Assembly (NCBI GenBank): GCA_026770025.1
Contig: JAMXDE010000006.1
Location: forward strand, 1,240,001 to 1,304,000
Length of the DNA stretch: 64,000 nt
Direction: 5' to 3'
From: Craspedostauros australis
Lineage: Eukaryota; Bacillariophyta; Bacillariophyceae; Mastogloiales; Achnanthaceae
Each line of letters starts with the position of its first letter. Position 1 is the stretch's first letter. Positions 1 to 11,150 of this stretch are shown piece by piece. The translations under genes were made by a program, and so were the position numbers. A model generated the notes under the pieces. That model saw only the letters and a program-made list of their open reading frames with translations, made no database searches and was not told the DNA's origin.

Positions 1-102
1 ACCATCGCGGCGGTCATCGCCGTTAAGGCATTGCCGCCGTTCTCACCACAAGACATTCGGGAACACCTCAATCAACAACACCGGCATTTGCGCAAGAGGT
101 AA
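1..102 (+). CDS. 3' end (or internal exon) of an unidentified gene
   Basis: The frame starting at base 1 is open for 33 codons and ends at TAA 100-102. The peptide ends in a basic stretch (HRHLRKR). The sequence AGAGGTAAGTTG at 96-107 is also an excellent splice donor (AG|GTAAGT), so this may be an exon boundary instead of the true C-terminus. No family is recognisable from so short a piece. Confidence 0.35.
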   Translation, partial: TIAAVIAVKALPPFSPQDIREHLNQQHRHLRKR

Positions 103-440
103 GTTGTGGTTGTGGAGACGCATACTCGTCCACATTGCCTGTTACCCTTGGCTGCATTCGTCGAAAGCAAGCTACTCGCAAGTTGTCTGGGGACCTCCGA
201 CTCACTCCAACATCCACAATCTCTCTCTCTCTGCGTGTGTGTGTTCGCCTCACCGCCCATCCTCGCGTCGCAGCTGCATTTCCCGATTGGCCAGTTGTGC
301 CTCTCTGCTCCATTATCTGACCAAGCAGAATTGTGACCAATTCATCCGTCCATCCGGCAATCCATCCATCCACACGCACAACATAGCACAGCAGAGCATA
401 TCATAGCATCCCAGTACTCCATACCACACTCTTGTAAATC
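103..440. other. Intergenic region and 5' leader of the carrier gene
   Basis: No convincing coding sequence. It contains a CT tract running into a GT tract (about 221-242) and several CCATCC repeats just before the carrier start codon. Confidence 0.5.
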
Positions 441-1355
441 ATGACGGAAGATACCATCGCCTCCGAAGTGCTCTCCGCATCGCTGGGTGGTGCCATTTCG
501 GCATCCATCCTGTACCCGCTGGAGGTCCTCAAGACTCGCATGCAGGCTCTGGACGATGACGACGAAGACAAGGACAAAGGGATGTGGGAATACGCTGCGA
601 CATTGTACGACAAGCAGGGTGCCGGGGTCTACTTCCAGGGCATCGAAACCTCGGCTGTGCAATCGGCCATGGAGAAGGCCTTTTACTTTTTTGCCTACAC
701 GGTATTGAAACAGATGCATGGCGTCATCACCTTGCAGCCATCGTCATCGATGGGCGCATCCACCAACCTGGCCTTGGGTTGTTTGGCGGAATGGGCCCAT
801 CTGCCAATCACCATGCCGATCGATTGCTTGACGACGGCGATCCAGACCAACACCAAAAAGGAAAGCGCCGTCGCCTTGATGCTCTCGATCCTGCAGAAGG
901 GCGACATGTACAAAGGTCTGCAGGCCTACTATGTGCTGTGCTTCAAACCAGCTCTGCAATACACCGTCTTCGAACAGGTCAAGAAGACCGTGCTGAAGGG
1001 ACGCAAGAATAAGTCCTTGACGGCGGGAGAGGCCTTCCTGCTCGGCATGGTGGCGCGCGCCGTGGCCACCATCGCCGTGTTCCCATTCCTGCGTGCCAAG
1101 GTCGTGATGCAAACGCGCAAGAAGAAGCCGGACGCGGACGAAGTCGATGCGACGCCACCGCCTTCCCTGATGTCCATGCTGTGGGAGATGTACCAGACGG
1201 ATGGCATTGGCGGTCTGTACCAAGGATTGGGGCCGGAGCTGACACGCGGCGTGTTTTCGGCGGCGCTCATGTTGATGATCAAGGAGCAGATCAATGGTGG
1301 TGTCAAGACGGTGCTGTACGGCAACACCACTGCGTCGAGGAGACCAAGGCGATGA
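441..1355 (+). CDS. Mitochondrial carrier family (SLC25) protein, peroxisomal adenine-nucleotide carrier-like
   Basis: Single-exon gene of 304 aa, a normal length for the family. Three carrier repeats are visible: YPLEVLKTRMQ (about residues 26-36) is the PxE/DxxK/R signature of repeat 1, MPIDCLTTAIQT (about 120-131) that of repeat 2, and FPFLRAKVVMQT (about 214-225) a diverged third copy. Such proteins have six membrane helices and exchange metabolites across organelle membranes. The acidic loop (DDDDEDKDKG) after repeat 1 and the overall pattern resemble the peroxisomal ATP/AMP or NAD/CoA carriers (PMP34/PXN-like) more than ADP/ATP translocases. No N-terminal presequence is seen. Substrate and organelle are inferred; family membership is firm. 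Confidence 0.85.
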   Translation: MTEDTIASEVLSASLGGAISASILYPLEVLKTRMQALDDDDEDKDKGMWEYAATLYDKQGAGVYFQGIETSAVQSAMEKAFYFFAYTVLKQMHGVITLQPSSSMGASTNLALGCLAEWAHLPITMPIDCLTTAIQTNTKKESAVALMLSILQKGDMYKGLQAYYVLCFKPALQYTVFEQVKKTVLKGRKNKSLTAGEAFLLGMVARAVATIAVFPFLRAKVVMQTRKKKPDADEVDATPPPSLMSMLWEMYQTDGIGGLYQGLGPELTRGVFSAALMLMIKEQINGGVKTVLYGNTTASRRPRR

Positions 1356-2216
1356 GACCAATGGGATCAAAGAAGAAGAAGAGAGCTGGGGTGATGCAAC
1401 GTGATGCAACGTGACGCAATGTGATCCGGTATGAGTACGTTACGGTTCAATGGGCTGGTAGAGTAATCAATTTCATATGTACTCTGCAAGCGGTCAACTC
1501 CCTAGCGAGAATGTTAGAGGAGTGTAGAGTCTTCCAAGTGCAAGGTTGCCGAAACGCCGACAGTGAATTGAATATTCCAGAGAGACTAATATTCTGTCCT
1601 GTATCCACACTGTGCCATGGCAATGTGAGGTGGACAGACCGAATGAATGAAACTTTCCATCGCCGGAACCGACATCCGAGCGCTTCTCGTAACGACCACC
1701 GCAAGATAATCTCTCGTACCCCTACTCTCAGTGCATGGTAGAGGAACCTTCAACAAACAAGTCAGGGTGGTGGATGAGGGCGTGATGGAGAGCTTGGCTT
1801 TAATGTTTTTATTGTCCTGCTTGATGTACGTATGTTTCCATGATGGTTGTTGGGATAGAATTTGGTGAAGGAGTTGTCCAATTGGCTGCGTAGGGCCACA
1901 ATGCTGGCGAAGCGCGGCTTGTCACTGATTGGATGACCCGCATGCTGCACTGATACCATTGGTCCGGCATTGTGTCGCGTTGAAACACGGAACGGAGTGC
2001 CGGTGTGCTATGTGCTGTGAGCAAGAGCGCCTTTTTCTGTTTTTGGACTCCGTCCTTGGCGCAAGATTGATGCTTTTGTGGATGACTGCCTTCCTCTCGT
2101 TTTCGTCATCGCCATCGCTCATGCTCCCGCTCAATCCGATACTGCTCAGCTCATTCCGCCACAGCACAGGACAACTCAAGTGGGCCTACTGCTCCATGTG
2201 TCTCTGCCCATGATAT
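1356..2216. other. Intergenic region between convergent carrier and SAR1 genes
   Basis: It holds both 3' ends. A short GTGATGCAAC repeat lies at 1391-1425. I see no further gene. Confidence 0.5.
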
Positions 2217-3219
2217 TTAGGTCAGGAATTGAGAGAGCCACTTGAATCCGTCGGCGTATCCCATTTTTCGGATGACGGAGCACATGTAGAGTTCGATGGG
2301 GCGGGTTCCGCTCGAGTCTGGTCCCTTGTCCTTGCCGTACGTGTCCACCAAACCCAAGGCGAATTTCAGCTCCTCCTCGCTGGCTGCTGTGGGCATGTCA
2401 ATCTTGTTACCCAAGACCAGGAATGGAACATCCTGCAATTCCTCGCTGGTGAGCAGAGCATCCAGCTCCTTCTTGGCCTCTGGAAAACGGCCTCTGTCGA
2501 TGGCATCCACCAAGTACACAACGCCGTCGACAGTCGTGAAGTAGTCCTGCCACAGGCGGCGAGCAGTCTCGTGACCTCCCAGATCGAAAGTTTTGAACTT
2601 GATGTTGCCAATGATCAGCTCGTCAGTGTTTGGGTGCAGCGTCGGGACGTGGACCTGGACTCTGTTCTCCTTCAGCATGTGAAGCAGAGTGGTCTTTCCG
2701 GCATTGTCCAGACCAAGAAACAAAATCTTGGCATTCTTGTGGTAGAGTCCTGCATGCATGCGTGGTTTGTTATGGTTGTTGCGTCCGTGATGATGATACG
2801 GATGATAATGGTGAGGGTCATCGTGGTGGCAATGTCGAGAATGACGACATTGCAGCCGAACCAAGAAAAGGAGCAACAAAGGTTTTTTGTCAGAAACGCG
2901 TCTCAATGGCATCGCTTCGCGCAATCACTACGATCATCAGGATGATTGCCATCACGATCGTCATCGTCGTTGTCGTCGCCGTGGCGCTCCCATTCACCCG
3001 CAAGGGCATCCCAAAGACGCTGCCCGCCAGGCCGCCTTTGGACAACACTCTTTTCCGCCTTTTCTTGCTTGCTCACACCCAAACATTCACGAATGCTCAT
3101 CTCATTGCTTCTCATATCCTCCTCCAATCCCAACATCGTCGAGGCCATCGCATCAACGCGCACTCTCTGCACCCACCGAGACTCGCCAGAGCGCTGTACC
3201 ACCAATCGACGAGGAACAT
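2217..3219 (-). CDS. SAR1: SAR1-family small GTPase (COPII coat assembly)
   Basis: Two exons on the minus strand: 3219-3177 (ATG at 3219) and 2749-2217, giving 191 aa, typical for Sar1. Exon 1 encodes [15 protein letters not shown], the membrane-inserting amphipathic start expected for Sar1, and joins in phase to [20 protein letters not shown]. Donor GTGGGT and acceptor ATGCAG flank a 427-bp intron. G motifs: GLDNAGKTT (P-loop), the TLHPNTDEL effector region characteristic of Sar1 rather than Arf, DLGGHE (switch II) and GNKIDM. No N-terminal myristoylation glycine is present, which also argues for Sar1 over Arf. Sar1-GTP recruits Sec23/24 to ER exit sites. The intron contains large overlapping open frames that are not genes. 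Confidence 0.93.
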
Positions 3220-4126
3220 GATTCAGCCCGTTCGTGCAGTTGGTTGTCCTTTTTGTTTGCTTGGTGACCTGATGATGTCCGCACCGCCAAACGTTTGTGT
3301 TTGCGAAGACAGAAAACACAACCACCACCAACAAACACAGCACAACACGAAACAACGCGACACTGGGCTTTGCTGCGAAATCGTTCCCAACGGCTGTTTG
3401 GGGCGTGGACGTTGGGTTCACCAACGCAACGAACACCTCCGAAAATGACCACCGTCATTGTCAACGAAGAAGTCGGATGATTCGACCGAGCAATAGAAAA
3501 GCGCTGTTCTGGATGGGCGGCCAGGCGGATAATGGGGCAGACAAAAAGAGTCTCCAATTCAATCAACCACGACGAATTGAGCCATGTCTCTAGATTTGAT
3601 CATTCTATCTGGAGAGAGACCAGCTTAATCAGACGTTCTGGCTGAAGTTCTCACCAACGCCAATGCATCACTGCCGGCCTCATTGTGGAGATTGGGAGAG
3701 GTAACACTGATTTAGGGGGTGCCTCCATCGGTCGTATGCGTATGAACCGCACTTGTACTGCGGGCATGCGATGATGGGTGCACGCCCCCCATTTCAAGGT
3801 TGGGCCGTTCTCTTCTGTCTTCTGTCTCTTCTTCTCTACATGCATCAAGCGAAGCATAGTGTGAGCATTGACAGTATCGTGCGTTGAGAGCAACTGGACT
3901 TGATCAAAATATGTGACATCGCACCAGCTTCGAACAAAGCAATGGCACGCATGTATGGTAAAATAAATAGATGGAAGCAAAACAGAGCGCCATTGAGCAA
4001 AGCCAACATCAGATAAACCATTCTCTCTATAGAGGGTCGATTATCTATCATCAAACAAAGCAAAAGACGAACGAAACGCCACCCAACATCACTCTTCGGA
4101 ACAAAACAGATAGCGACAGGCATCCA
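3220..4126. other. Intergenic region with no recognisable gene
   Basis: SAR1 upstream region, then sequence with open frames lacking any family resemblance. From about 4080 it merges into the repeat surrounding the first tRNA-Val copy. Confidence 0.45.
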
Positions 4127-4495
4127 TACAAAGACCGGGAATCGAACCCGGGACCTCAGCTGTGTTAAAGCCGCGTCATAACCAACTAGACCATCTCTGC
4201 TGCGCTGGCGTTGTGGGACCACACTGACAATAAAATCACTATACACATCACAATCAACACAATCAATACGACGCTGTGATGTCCACAAACAAACAACACA
4301 ACACTTTGTGACCAAATCACATCTCTCAACTCGCAAGTTCACAGAGACCAGCGTATGTACGCTCGCATCCCGGTCTCTGGAACAGTCGCATGCTCGTACT
4401 GTCACCAAACAAGCTGATCATGCCACCATTGGATGGTCACATTGGGTTGAGTGTGCTTCGAGTCACTGTGCTCTCACGTTTGATATAATATAGTC
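4080..4495 (-). repeat. Dispersed repeat unit containing tRNA-Val, copy 1
   Basis: Read in tRNA orientation, about 290 bp upstream of the tRNA here is similar to the upstream region of the copy at 35343. Shared landmarks include ATGCCACCATTGGATGGT and the motif AACTCGCAAGTTC versus AACTCGCGAGTTG. The first part (CCACACTG...ACAACAC) also resembles the flank of the copy at 8060. About 35 bp of trailer after the tRNA is shared with all copies. The ends are approximate. Confidence 0.65.
4127..4200 (-). tRNA. trnV-AAC: tRNA-Val (anticodon AAC), copy 1
   Basis: A 74-nt cloverleaf. Acceptor GCAGAGA pairs with TCTTTGT, allowing two G-U pairs, with discriminator A. The D-arm contains a perfect A-box TGGTCTAGTTGG. 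The anticodon stem CGGCT/AGCTG carries loop TTAACAC with anticodon AAC. The T-arm CCGGG-TTCGATT-CCCGG supplies a perfect B-box. A T4 run (TCTGTTTTG) about 20 nt downstream is a plausible Pol III terminator. No intron. Identical in sequence to the copies at 5044, 8060 and 35343, and embedded in a longer repeat. Confidence 0.88.
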
Positions 4496-5043
4496 ATAGG
4501 TTGTTGCATTGTTGTGCACACCGCTCAGAAGCAGATACTGTGAAGAAGGAGAAGTGTGTTGGCATCCCTACTGCTCACAGTATCCTGTCCTGTCCTATCC
4601 TGTTCTCTTGGGTGCCCAGACCTAGCAGCAGATGGCAGATCTGTCACGTCCACATTCTGAAGAGAAGCGTAGACATACTCAGGTGTAGGGTAGGTAGTAT
4701 GGAGGAGTACCCATGAGCTCACCTGCACTCGTTCTCTCACATCCTCATGCCAGACATTACATATTCTACACCCAACATTCTCTTTGCTCTCATCAGCCCT
4801 GCGTGTGACGGGTCTCACGAATCGCCACAGACTGGATTCCTCCGTATTCAGCCAGCATGACATGAAATGGGGATAGGAGTGTTTGGTCGAGCGTGGAGAC
4901 GAAGGCACACGAATGTTTCTGTTCGTCCCACTTTTGGTAGGTTACAATTCCGATGGTGTTGGATGTGGAATGTCGCCGTCGTTGTGGTTGTTGCATTAAG
5001 TTTGTAAGCATTAAACTCGGTTTGATCGCGTTTTGCCAGCGCA
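4496..5043. other. Spacer between tRNA-Val copies 1 and 2
   Basis: No gene recognised. A short TCCTGTCCTGTCCTATCCTG run occurs at about 4580-4600. Confidence 0.4.
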
Positions 5044-5255
5044 GCAGAGATGGTCTAGTTGGTTATGACGCGGCTTTAACACAGCTGAGGTCCCGGGTTC
5101 GATTCCCGGTCTTTGTATGGATGCCTGTCGCTATCTGTTTTGTTCCGAAGAGTTGTGTTAGGTGCAGGGCTTTGTTTTTGGTGTCGATGTGTGGCATTTG
5201 GCTCATCTTTTTCGCCGCCTCGATGTTGTGAAGCCTTTTCTGCTGGTGCTTGTAT
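5028..5255 (+). repeat. Dispersed repeat unit containing tRNA-Val, copy 2
   Basis: Shares GCCAGCGCAGCAGAGA just upstream with copy 1. About 140 bp of downstream sequence aligns with copy 3: GGTGTCGATGTGTGGCATTT against GGTGTCGATGTGCGGCATCT, then ATGTTGTGAAGCC against TTGTTGTGAAGTC. A tRNA head followed by a body transcribed in the same direction is the layout of a tRNA-derived SINE. Confidence 0.6.
5044..5117 (+). tRNA. trnV-AAC: tRNA-Val (anticodon AAC), copy 2
   Basis: Same 74-nt cloverleaf as copy 1, with intact A- and B-boxes and anticodon AAC. The trailer GATGCCTGTCGCTATCTG leads to TTTT at about 5140. Copy 1 lies 0.84 kb away in inverted orientation. The downstream 140 bp is homologous to the region downstream of copy 3. 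Confidence 0.88.
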
Positions 5256-6058
5256 CCAGACTCGAAGCGATAACGTCAAGCATCACGCCGGATAGCGCTC
5301 AAATTGCTTCACCAGGCACCTCGGCTCGAGGAAGAATCTTACGATTGATGATTGCGTGATTGGGAACGAGGGGCCGTCATTGCACAAGAACAAAATAGAA
5401 GCCACACCATCACCGAGCTCGCAATTCAGGTCACCACAGAACCTCTCCCTACGACCAATAATAAGTATTATCATCTTTCTTCTGAACCCTGAATCTTCCC
5501 GTCTGTCCTGTTCCCTTCGATCGAATGCCTTGTCGTCGAACCCATGCATAGATGCATACTCTATGTATTTACCTTCATAGAGGATCGCACGCTTCTTTAA
5601 GCTTCATTCTCGCACACTCGTGATCTTGCCTGATTGTGTGACATGGATGGCTTCGCTCTGACACCATCCATGATGTTCAAAGATGGACACGGAAAGGTTT
5701 TGAGGTGCCATTCGGCAGTCGTGGCTGCACGCAGAAGATCCTTTTTGTTCATTCACGAGTCAGGGATAGGCCATGAATCACCAACGCTCGGGATAATCTA
5801 GAAAGTCTCAATTTTTGACCCGTTGGGTGCCTGTGGTCATTGTTGTTTGGCACAACAATCGAGCGCTCACCAAACGCACACAAAAATCGGAATCCATCCA
5901 AGAAAAGTCCTCCCCCAACGCCCCACGACAACGCAGGTGCCATCAGCACAAGAGCAATCACAACAATCACAACAAACAGACATTCTCAGACACTGAGCGA
6001 AATCAAAGCTCACGCTCACTCCACTCAGCACACAATCTACACCTGAAACGAAGCCAAG
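5256..6058. other. Intergenic region upstream of the RmlB-like gene
   Basis: No supported gene. The last 200 bp are A/C-rich (ACAATCACAACAAAC...) and form the likely 5' leader of the dehydratase gene. Confidence 0.45.
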
Positions 6059-7444
6059 ATGTCGGCCGAAGAACCCACCACGAAGAAGCAGAAGACGGAA
6101 GAGGAGGGTTCCTACGTCCCCAAGAACATCCTGATCACTGGAGGGGCAGGTGAGGATACGATTGTGCTATTCTCGAAGATTGGTTGTTGAGATTCGCGTT
6201 GGTCGGAGTGAAAAACGCCGACATCAACAACATGAAGAGTCTTTGGCACCCCGTTGATCGTTGGAGGCACGCGATGGTCGAAACTGTTGCGCTGCTTTGC
6301 GTCACAGCATGGCGCTCACATTGCGTCTTGCCTTCACCTTCACCTTGTCTCACTATTGTCGTCATCGTTATCGTCATCGTGCGGTCTGCTGGACGGTCAC
6401 GGAGCAGGTTTCATCGCCTCTCATGTCGCCATTTTGATGGCCAAGAAGTACCCACAGTACAAGATCGTCGTCTACGATCGCCTGGATTACTGCTCCTGCC
6501 TGGAGAACTTGGATGAGATCAAGGACTTCCACAACTTCAAATTCATCAAGGGAGATATCGCGACCGAGGATCTGGTCAGCTACGTCCTCCGCGAGGAGAA
6601 AATTGACACAATCCTCCACTTTGCCGCCCAGACGCACGTCGACAATTCCTTCGGAAACTCGTTTGCATTCACCCATTCCAACATCTACGGAACTCACGTC
6701 CTCTTGGAGAGCGCCAAGGTGTGCACGACGCTCAAGCGCTTCGTCCATGTCAGCACGGATGAGGTGTACGGAGAAGGAGAGGACTTCGAAACTGACCCCA
6801 TGACCGAGGAGCACGTCCTGGAGCCGACCAACCCATACGCCGCAACCAAGGCAGGCGCCGAATTCTTGGTCAAGTCGTACTTCCGCTCGTTCAAGCTCCC
6901 CTGCCTGATCACGCGAGGCAACAACGTCTACGGACCTCATCAGTTCCCAGAAAAGCTCATCCCGAAGTTCACCAACCAGCTCATGAGAGACAAGAAGCTC
7001 ACGTTGCACGGCGATGGAACCAACACCCGCAACTTCCTCTACGTCACCGATGTCGCCAACGCGTTCGATGTCATCATGCACAAGGGAACGCCCGGACATG
7101 TCTACAACATCGGTGGCAAGAACGAGCTCCCAAATGTCCAGGTGGCAAAGGACCTGCTGAAGATCTTCGGCCGCGAGAAGGAGGAGGAGGAGTGGCTCAC
7201 ATTCGTCCCAGACAGACAGTTCAACGATCTGCGATACACCATCAACTCGAAGAAATTGCATGACCTTGGCTGGGTGGAGAAAATGACTTGGGAAGAGGGA
7301 TTGAAGACGACCGTAGAGTGGTACAAGAAGTACACCAGTCGGTACGGAAACATTGATGACGCACTCGTGGCGCACCCAAGGATGTTGAACAACAAGAGCC
7401 AAGCCGTCGCACCAGAGGTCATGATGGGCGGAAAGAGCGGTTAG
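6059..7444 (+). CDS. dTDP-glucose 4,6-dehydratase-like (RmlB/RHM N-domain) SDR protein
   Basis: Two exons, 6059-6149 and 6408-7444, encode 375 aa. Donor G|GTGAGG and acceptor GAGCAG|GT join to restore the NAD-binding ITGGAGFIASH (GxxGxxG) that the intron splits. Further family marks are the catalytic YAATK (Tyr-x-x-x-Lys) in TNPYAATKAGAE, the STDEVYGE segment and GNNVYGPHQFPEKLIPKF. The enzyme oxidises C4 of a nucleotide-glucose, dehydrates C5-C6 and yields the 4-keto-6-deoxy sugar, the first step to rhamnose. In plants and algae the substrate is usually UDP-glucose. The N-terminus (MSAEEPTTKKQKTEEE) is charged with no signal peptide, so a cytosolic location is inferred. The intron has a coding-like open frame but no function is implied. 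Confidence 0.9.
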
Positions 7445-8059
7445 AGTATTGGTTGGTAGAATAGATTGGACAGACGCGTGCATCCGCTCTAACTGGCCCG
7501 TAATGAACATAACGCCTTTCCTTGCTTATTACACGAGCACGAGCGTGTATCGTGGAGTACTACCTTGTGCCAGTGCTTGTCTGCGCTTCAGGCCAGCTCA
7601 CCTTACGCGAGGAGATGCACACAGCTGCACACCATACTCTAGAACGCCCGTGGCCATCAGCAGTCCACGCGACAGACACAGCCTGGTTCAGGTTCACTGT
7701 TGTACTAACATCAAACTAGACCAACACTGTCAAGCCCCGCACGGTCCCTGAAGGAAGCACCTCATTCGGACCCTCGGTGAGAACTCTGTTTTGCTTTGTG
7801 GAAATGACGAATCCTCACCCCGTGGGTGTCTCTCTCATTTGGTGGGAAGTGAGGATGGAAAATCTTGGGAGGTGATTGAAGCCGAAGTTACGTCTCTGAC
7901 GATTGGTGAAAACAGTTGCTCACCATGCCATGGGACTTCACAACAGCAAGCCGACCAAAACATGAACCAGATGCCGCACATCGACACCCAAACAACAATA
8001 CCAGATCTCTGCATCCAGACGTCACTGTCTGGAACAAAACAGATAGCAATCAGCATCCA
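7445..8059. other. 3' region of the dehydratase gene and intergenic sequence
   Basis: No gene recognised. From about 7920 onward it contains the body of the tRNA-Val repeat copy 3. Confidence 0.4.
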
Positions 8060-8215
8060 TACAAAGACCGGGAATCGAACCCGGGACCTCAGCTGTGTTA
8101 AAGCCGCGTCATAACCAACTAGACCATCTCTGCTGAGCTGACGCGTCCTAACCACACTGTGTCTTATTTTACTAATCACAATACAAACAACACAACCAGT
8201 ACTAACTCACTGAAT
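7915..8215 (-). repeat. Dispersed repeat unit containing tRNA-Val, copy 3
   Basis: The body downstream of the tRNA (lower coordinates) aligns with copy 2 for about 140 bp. The upstream side (CCACACTGTG...ACAACACAACC) resembles copy 1. Ends are approximate. Confidence 0.6.
8060..8133 (-). tRNA. trnV-AAC: tRNA-Val (anticodon AAC), copy 3
   Basis: 74 nt, same cloverleaf, A-box, B-box and anticodon as copies 1, 2 and 4. The trailer differs slightly (GATGCTGATTGCTATCTGTTTT) but keeps the T4 run. The 5' flank GTCAGCTCAGCAGAGA groups it with copy 4, whereas copies 1 and 2 have GCCAGCGCAGCAGAGA. Confidence 0.88.
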
Positions 8216-8824
8216 ATCCCCTGCGCACAGGGTTGCCCCGAAGGCTTTAGAGTCGACCGCATACAACGATCCAAAGGCCGATTGCACTGGAACGACTACA
8301 CCAGGTCTCTCACTACCAAGTCTACCACGGCTTGCCAACACCATGGGCCATCTAACATACCGCACTGGGCATCTGGCTTGCGCCCGCCATGCTCTTCACA
8401 ATTCTCATGTACCGATCCGCCCTCCACGTCGTCGCTTTCTTGCCCTTCCGCCACTCAAAGCCACAGCAAACCGTCGCTTACCCCTGCTTCCCCCTCGTTG
8501 CTTCCGTCTCACGTTGCCTGCGAGTCCTTGGCATTCTCCTCGATTCTCCTGCGTCGTTGCAATCAACTGCTCTCTTACTGGCCTGGCCGCACTCCTTGCT
8601 GCCTGAACGTGTAGCACCCACCGGCGCTGGATGTCCACTGACCACCTGGCAATCTCATCCCTCGTCACGTTCGCCAGCAACCCTTGATCCGCCACCATTA
8701 TGGCTGCACTCCCCAACGCCCACTGCTCGCTCACCATCCGCTGCACCTCTGCTTCCTCAGCGGCCGCTCGCTTGCGCCTTTCCCAATCATGGAGTATACT
8801 GTTCCTTGCCTCCCAAGCTTTCTA
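8216..8824. other. Region downstream of the retroelement fragment
   Basis: Open frames on the plus strand are antisense to the retroelement reading direction and show no family signature. This may be the decayed 3' portion of the retroelement. Confidence 0.35.
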
Positions 8825-10005
8825 TCACACCTTCCACAGCCCTGTGACAGCCCCACCCATCCAATTCACCAGTTTCGTGGGCCTTCCCTCAACTTCCATC
8901 CGAACAGACTGGACCTGCCTCCACTTCTTAGACCATCTCCCGCGCACCATCATCCCCCATCTGATCACTCGCTGTTCATTGACTGCTTCCTGGACCGCGC
9001 ACCGCGCTCTGGGATCGGGATCCTCCTCGTTGCTCCAGCTCTGGAGTTGACGCACCATCTCATGCACCATGCCCACGTCACCTCCAGCATATATCATATC
9101 GTCTCTCCATGCTGAAAACGCCTTCTCCCGCACTGCCATCGCCGCGGGGTGCCGGCACTGCATGATATGCTCTGTGGTTTCTTCAACGTCGTGGCACACG
9201 GGGCACTCACTGCTCGCCCAGAACCCCCACTTCGCTATATTGCGCCCAACTGGCCCAAACCCCGCTGCGTGCTTCACTACCCACTGCTTGCGCGCGCCAC
9301 TCAGACGCCTCATAGCTGCCTGAACCGACTCCACATCAATGCACTCGATTGTTGCTGCCAACATCTTCTTGGCTCGGCGCTGCCATTCCCACGTTTTCAT
9401 ACTTTGGACGTGGCGCCGAATCTCACTTTTCATATTTCGGCATACTTTTGGGACCGTAGCCACACTAACCATTCATCGGCTCTCCATTCGCTGTCTTCGC
9501 CGCGCGTATGCTTGTCTTGTTCTTCCCCAGCCATATGATCAACGTCATCGTTCCAGTACGTGTACTCGTCACGGGCGACCCCTCGATCTCGCTCCAGCTG
9601 ATGTCCGTAGACATGCCGGTACTCCAGCTTCGCTGGTATCCTCCGGGTGACTTGCCTTATCGCCCTCAAGAGGTCGAAGTGTTGCACCCCTGTGTGCACA
9701 TCGCAGTCATATTCCACAGCATGGATGCCGGCCATGCGGTTGTCGCAGGCAACCACGATTATTGCTGCAGAATCCCCGTGCTCTACACTGGACTCCCGGA
9801 GTGCCCTATCAGCCACCATGAGGTCTTGGTAAACGCCCCCGAGTTCCGCCCGATACGCACTTTGTACTTCTGGCCGCTCTTGCACTGGTCCTGACATCTT
9901 TAAGCACCCTTCTCGCTGCCCTCGTATGTTCAGCAAAAAAGCTGCCGTGCTCTTGCCGTCCTTGAACGATCCATCGGTACTGATGACTGCTCTGCCATCA
10001 CGCAC
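8825..10005 (-). pseudogene. Decayed retroelement fragment: RNase H domain plus zinc-knuckle (zf-RVT-like) domain
   Basis: Two overlapping minus-strand frames. The first, 10005-9430, reads as an RNase H domain: STDGSFKDG (first Asp), AYRAELGG (Glu), ACDNRMAG (Asp) and a YRHVYGHQ His motif. The second, 9472-8825, contains CPVCHDVEETTEHIMQC, a C-C-H-C knuckle like that found after the RT/RNase H of non-LTR retroelements. The two frames are offset, so at least one frameshift separates them, and an in-frame TAA lies just upstream of the RNase H start. No reverse transcriptase core is found nearby. I read this as a 5'-truncated LINE-like remnant. Confidence 0.65.
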
Positions 10006-10947
10006 CGCTTGGACCCACTTTTATCCTGCTTCCCCAAACTCCCACCTTGCTGTCCTGCTTTGTTGTCTCCACCACATTCCGATGTCAGGAATCGGGGGTA
10101 CGCTTTTACCAAGATACCCATGATTGCCGCACCTCCCAATAATATCTTCACAACTCGACGAGGTCAACTTTGTTGGTAACACTCGGACCACCTTGCAGCC
10201 TGTCCCCCATCAACCCTCTGTTCATGAATGACATCAACATCAGTCATGTCCCACCATGGAGCCTATCCATGTACCACCGCTGTAATGAGGGCGAACCTAT
10301 GGATCGACCTCTAGGGATGTAATCGCACATGAGCCAAGACTATGGGCGAAACTGTCGATATATATCAGACATGTTGACGCGCATCGACGGACAAGGGATC
10401 GCTTCTCTGAGAAAGCGAAACGGAGGCGATGCTCCTATCCGCTCAAGAGCACGAATGACGACGCAACATGCATTGAACATGACCGGCGAGTATGTGATGA
10501 TGGCGCAGGTGGAATACTGAGGAACCGAAGGTCAAGTGGGATCAATCAGACTGAGACCCATGCTGAAGGTACCTGTGCGTCTATGAGAGATGCTGCTCGA
10601 ATGTAGAAGATGCAAATCACCACGACGATGCATGATGAACCTGCAGAAGAGAGCATGAGAGCAAGCTGATGAAGCAGATAAAAGCAACCATGAACAAGTG
10701 CATGATCATGGTGAACTGCTACAGATTACACTTGCTGCTGAACTGGAATTGGAGAGTCAAGGAGTTTGTTCTCACAGTTCTAAATTGGTACAGATTGATA
10801 ACAGATTAATCTACTACCTAACCCCGGATTTCCAACATTCCGACCCCTACCACATACACCTGGTCATCTCGCTGCCAAAGCCACACCTGGCATCCTCGCG
10901 TTGCTTTGAACTCCGTTGTCTGCCCTTGCCACCGGAACCCTTGTAGT
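10006..10947. other. Gene-poor accessory sequence
   Basis: Short open frames only, with no motif I recognise. It may be further retroelement debris. Confidence 0.35.
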
Positions 10948-11150
10948 TGTTGGAATGTGTGTACTCGGATGTGTATGCATCAGTCACACTTGCGTGCCAG
11001 CAGGAATATTTGTTGGCGCAATCACGACCCAAAACTGATGACGTCACAACGATACTACCACGATACCACAAGGACACCACGATACTACAATGCCAGGACA
11101 CCGCAATACCAGCGGATACCACAGTATCCACCACATGTGTTGGTAGATCG
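10948..11150 (+). repeat. Diverged LTR fragment related to the intact Copia LTR
   Basis: It begins TGTTGGAATGTGTGTACTCG and follows the intact LTR (13919-14484) through GTGTATGCATCAGTCACACT, a TGACGTCA palindrome, the GATACCAC repeats and CCAGCGGATACCACAGTAT. Similarity fades at about 11140, so only the first third of an LTR, or the LTR of a related family, is present. No partner LTR is visible. Confidence 0.65.

Noticed and set aside
2903-3566. Long minus- and plus-strand open frames within and around the SAR1 intron
   Set aside because: They show no family motifs, and the SAR1 exon model explains the region.
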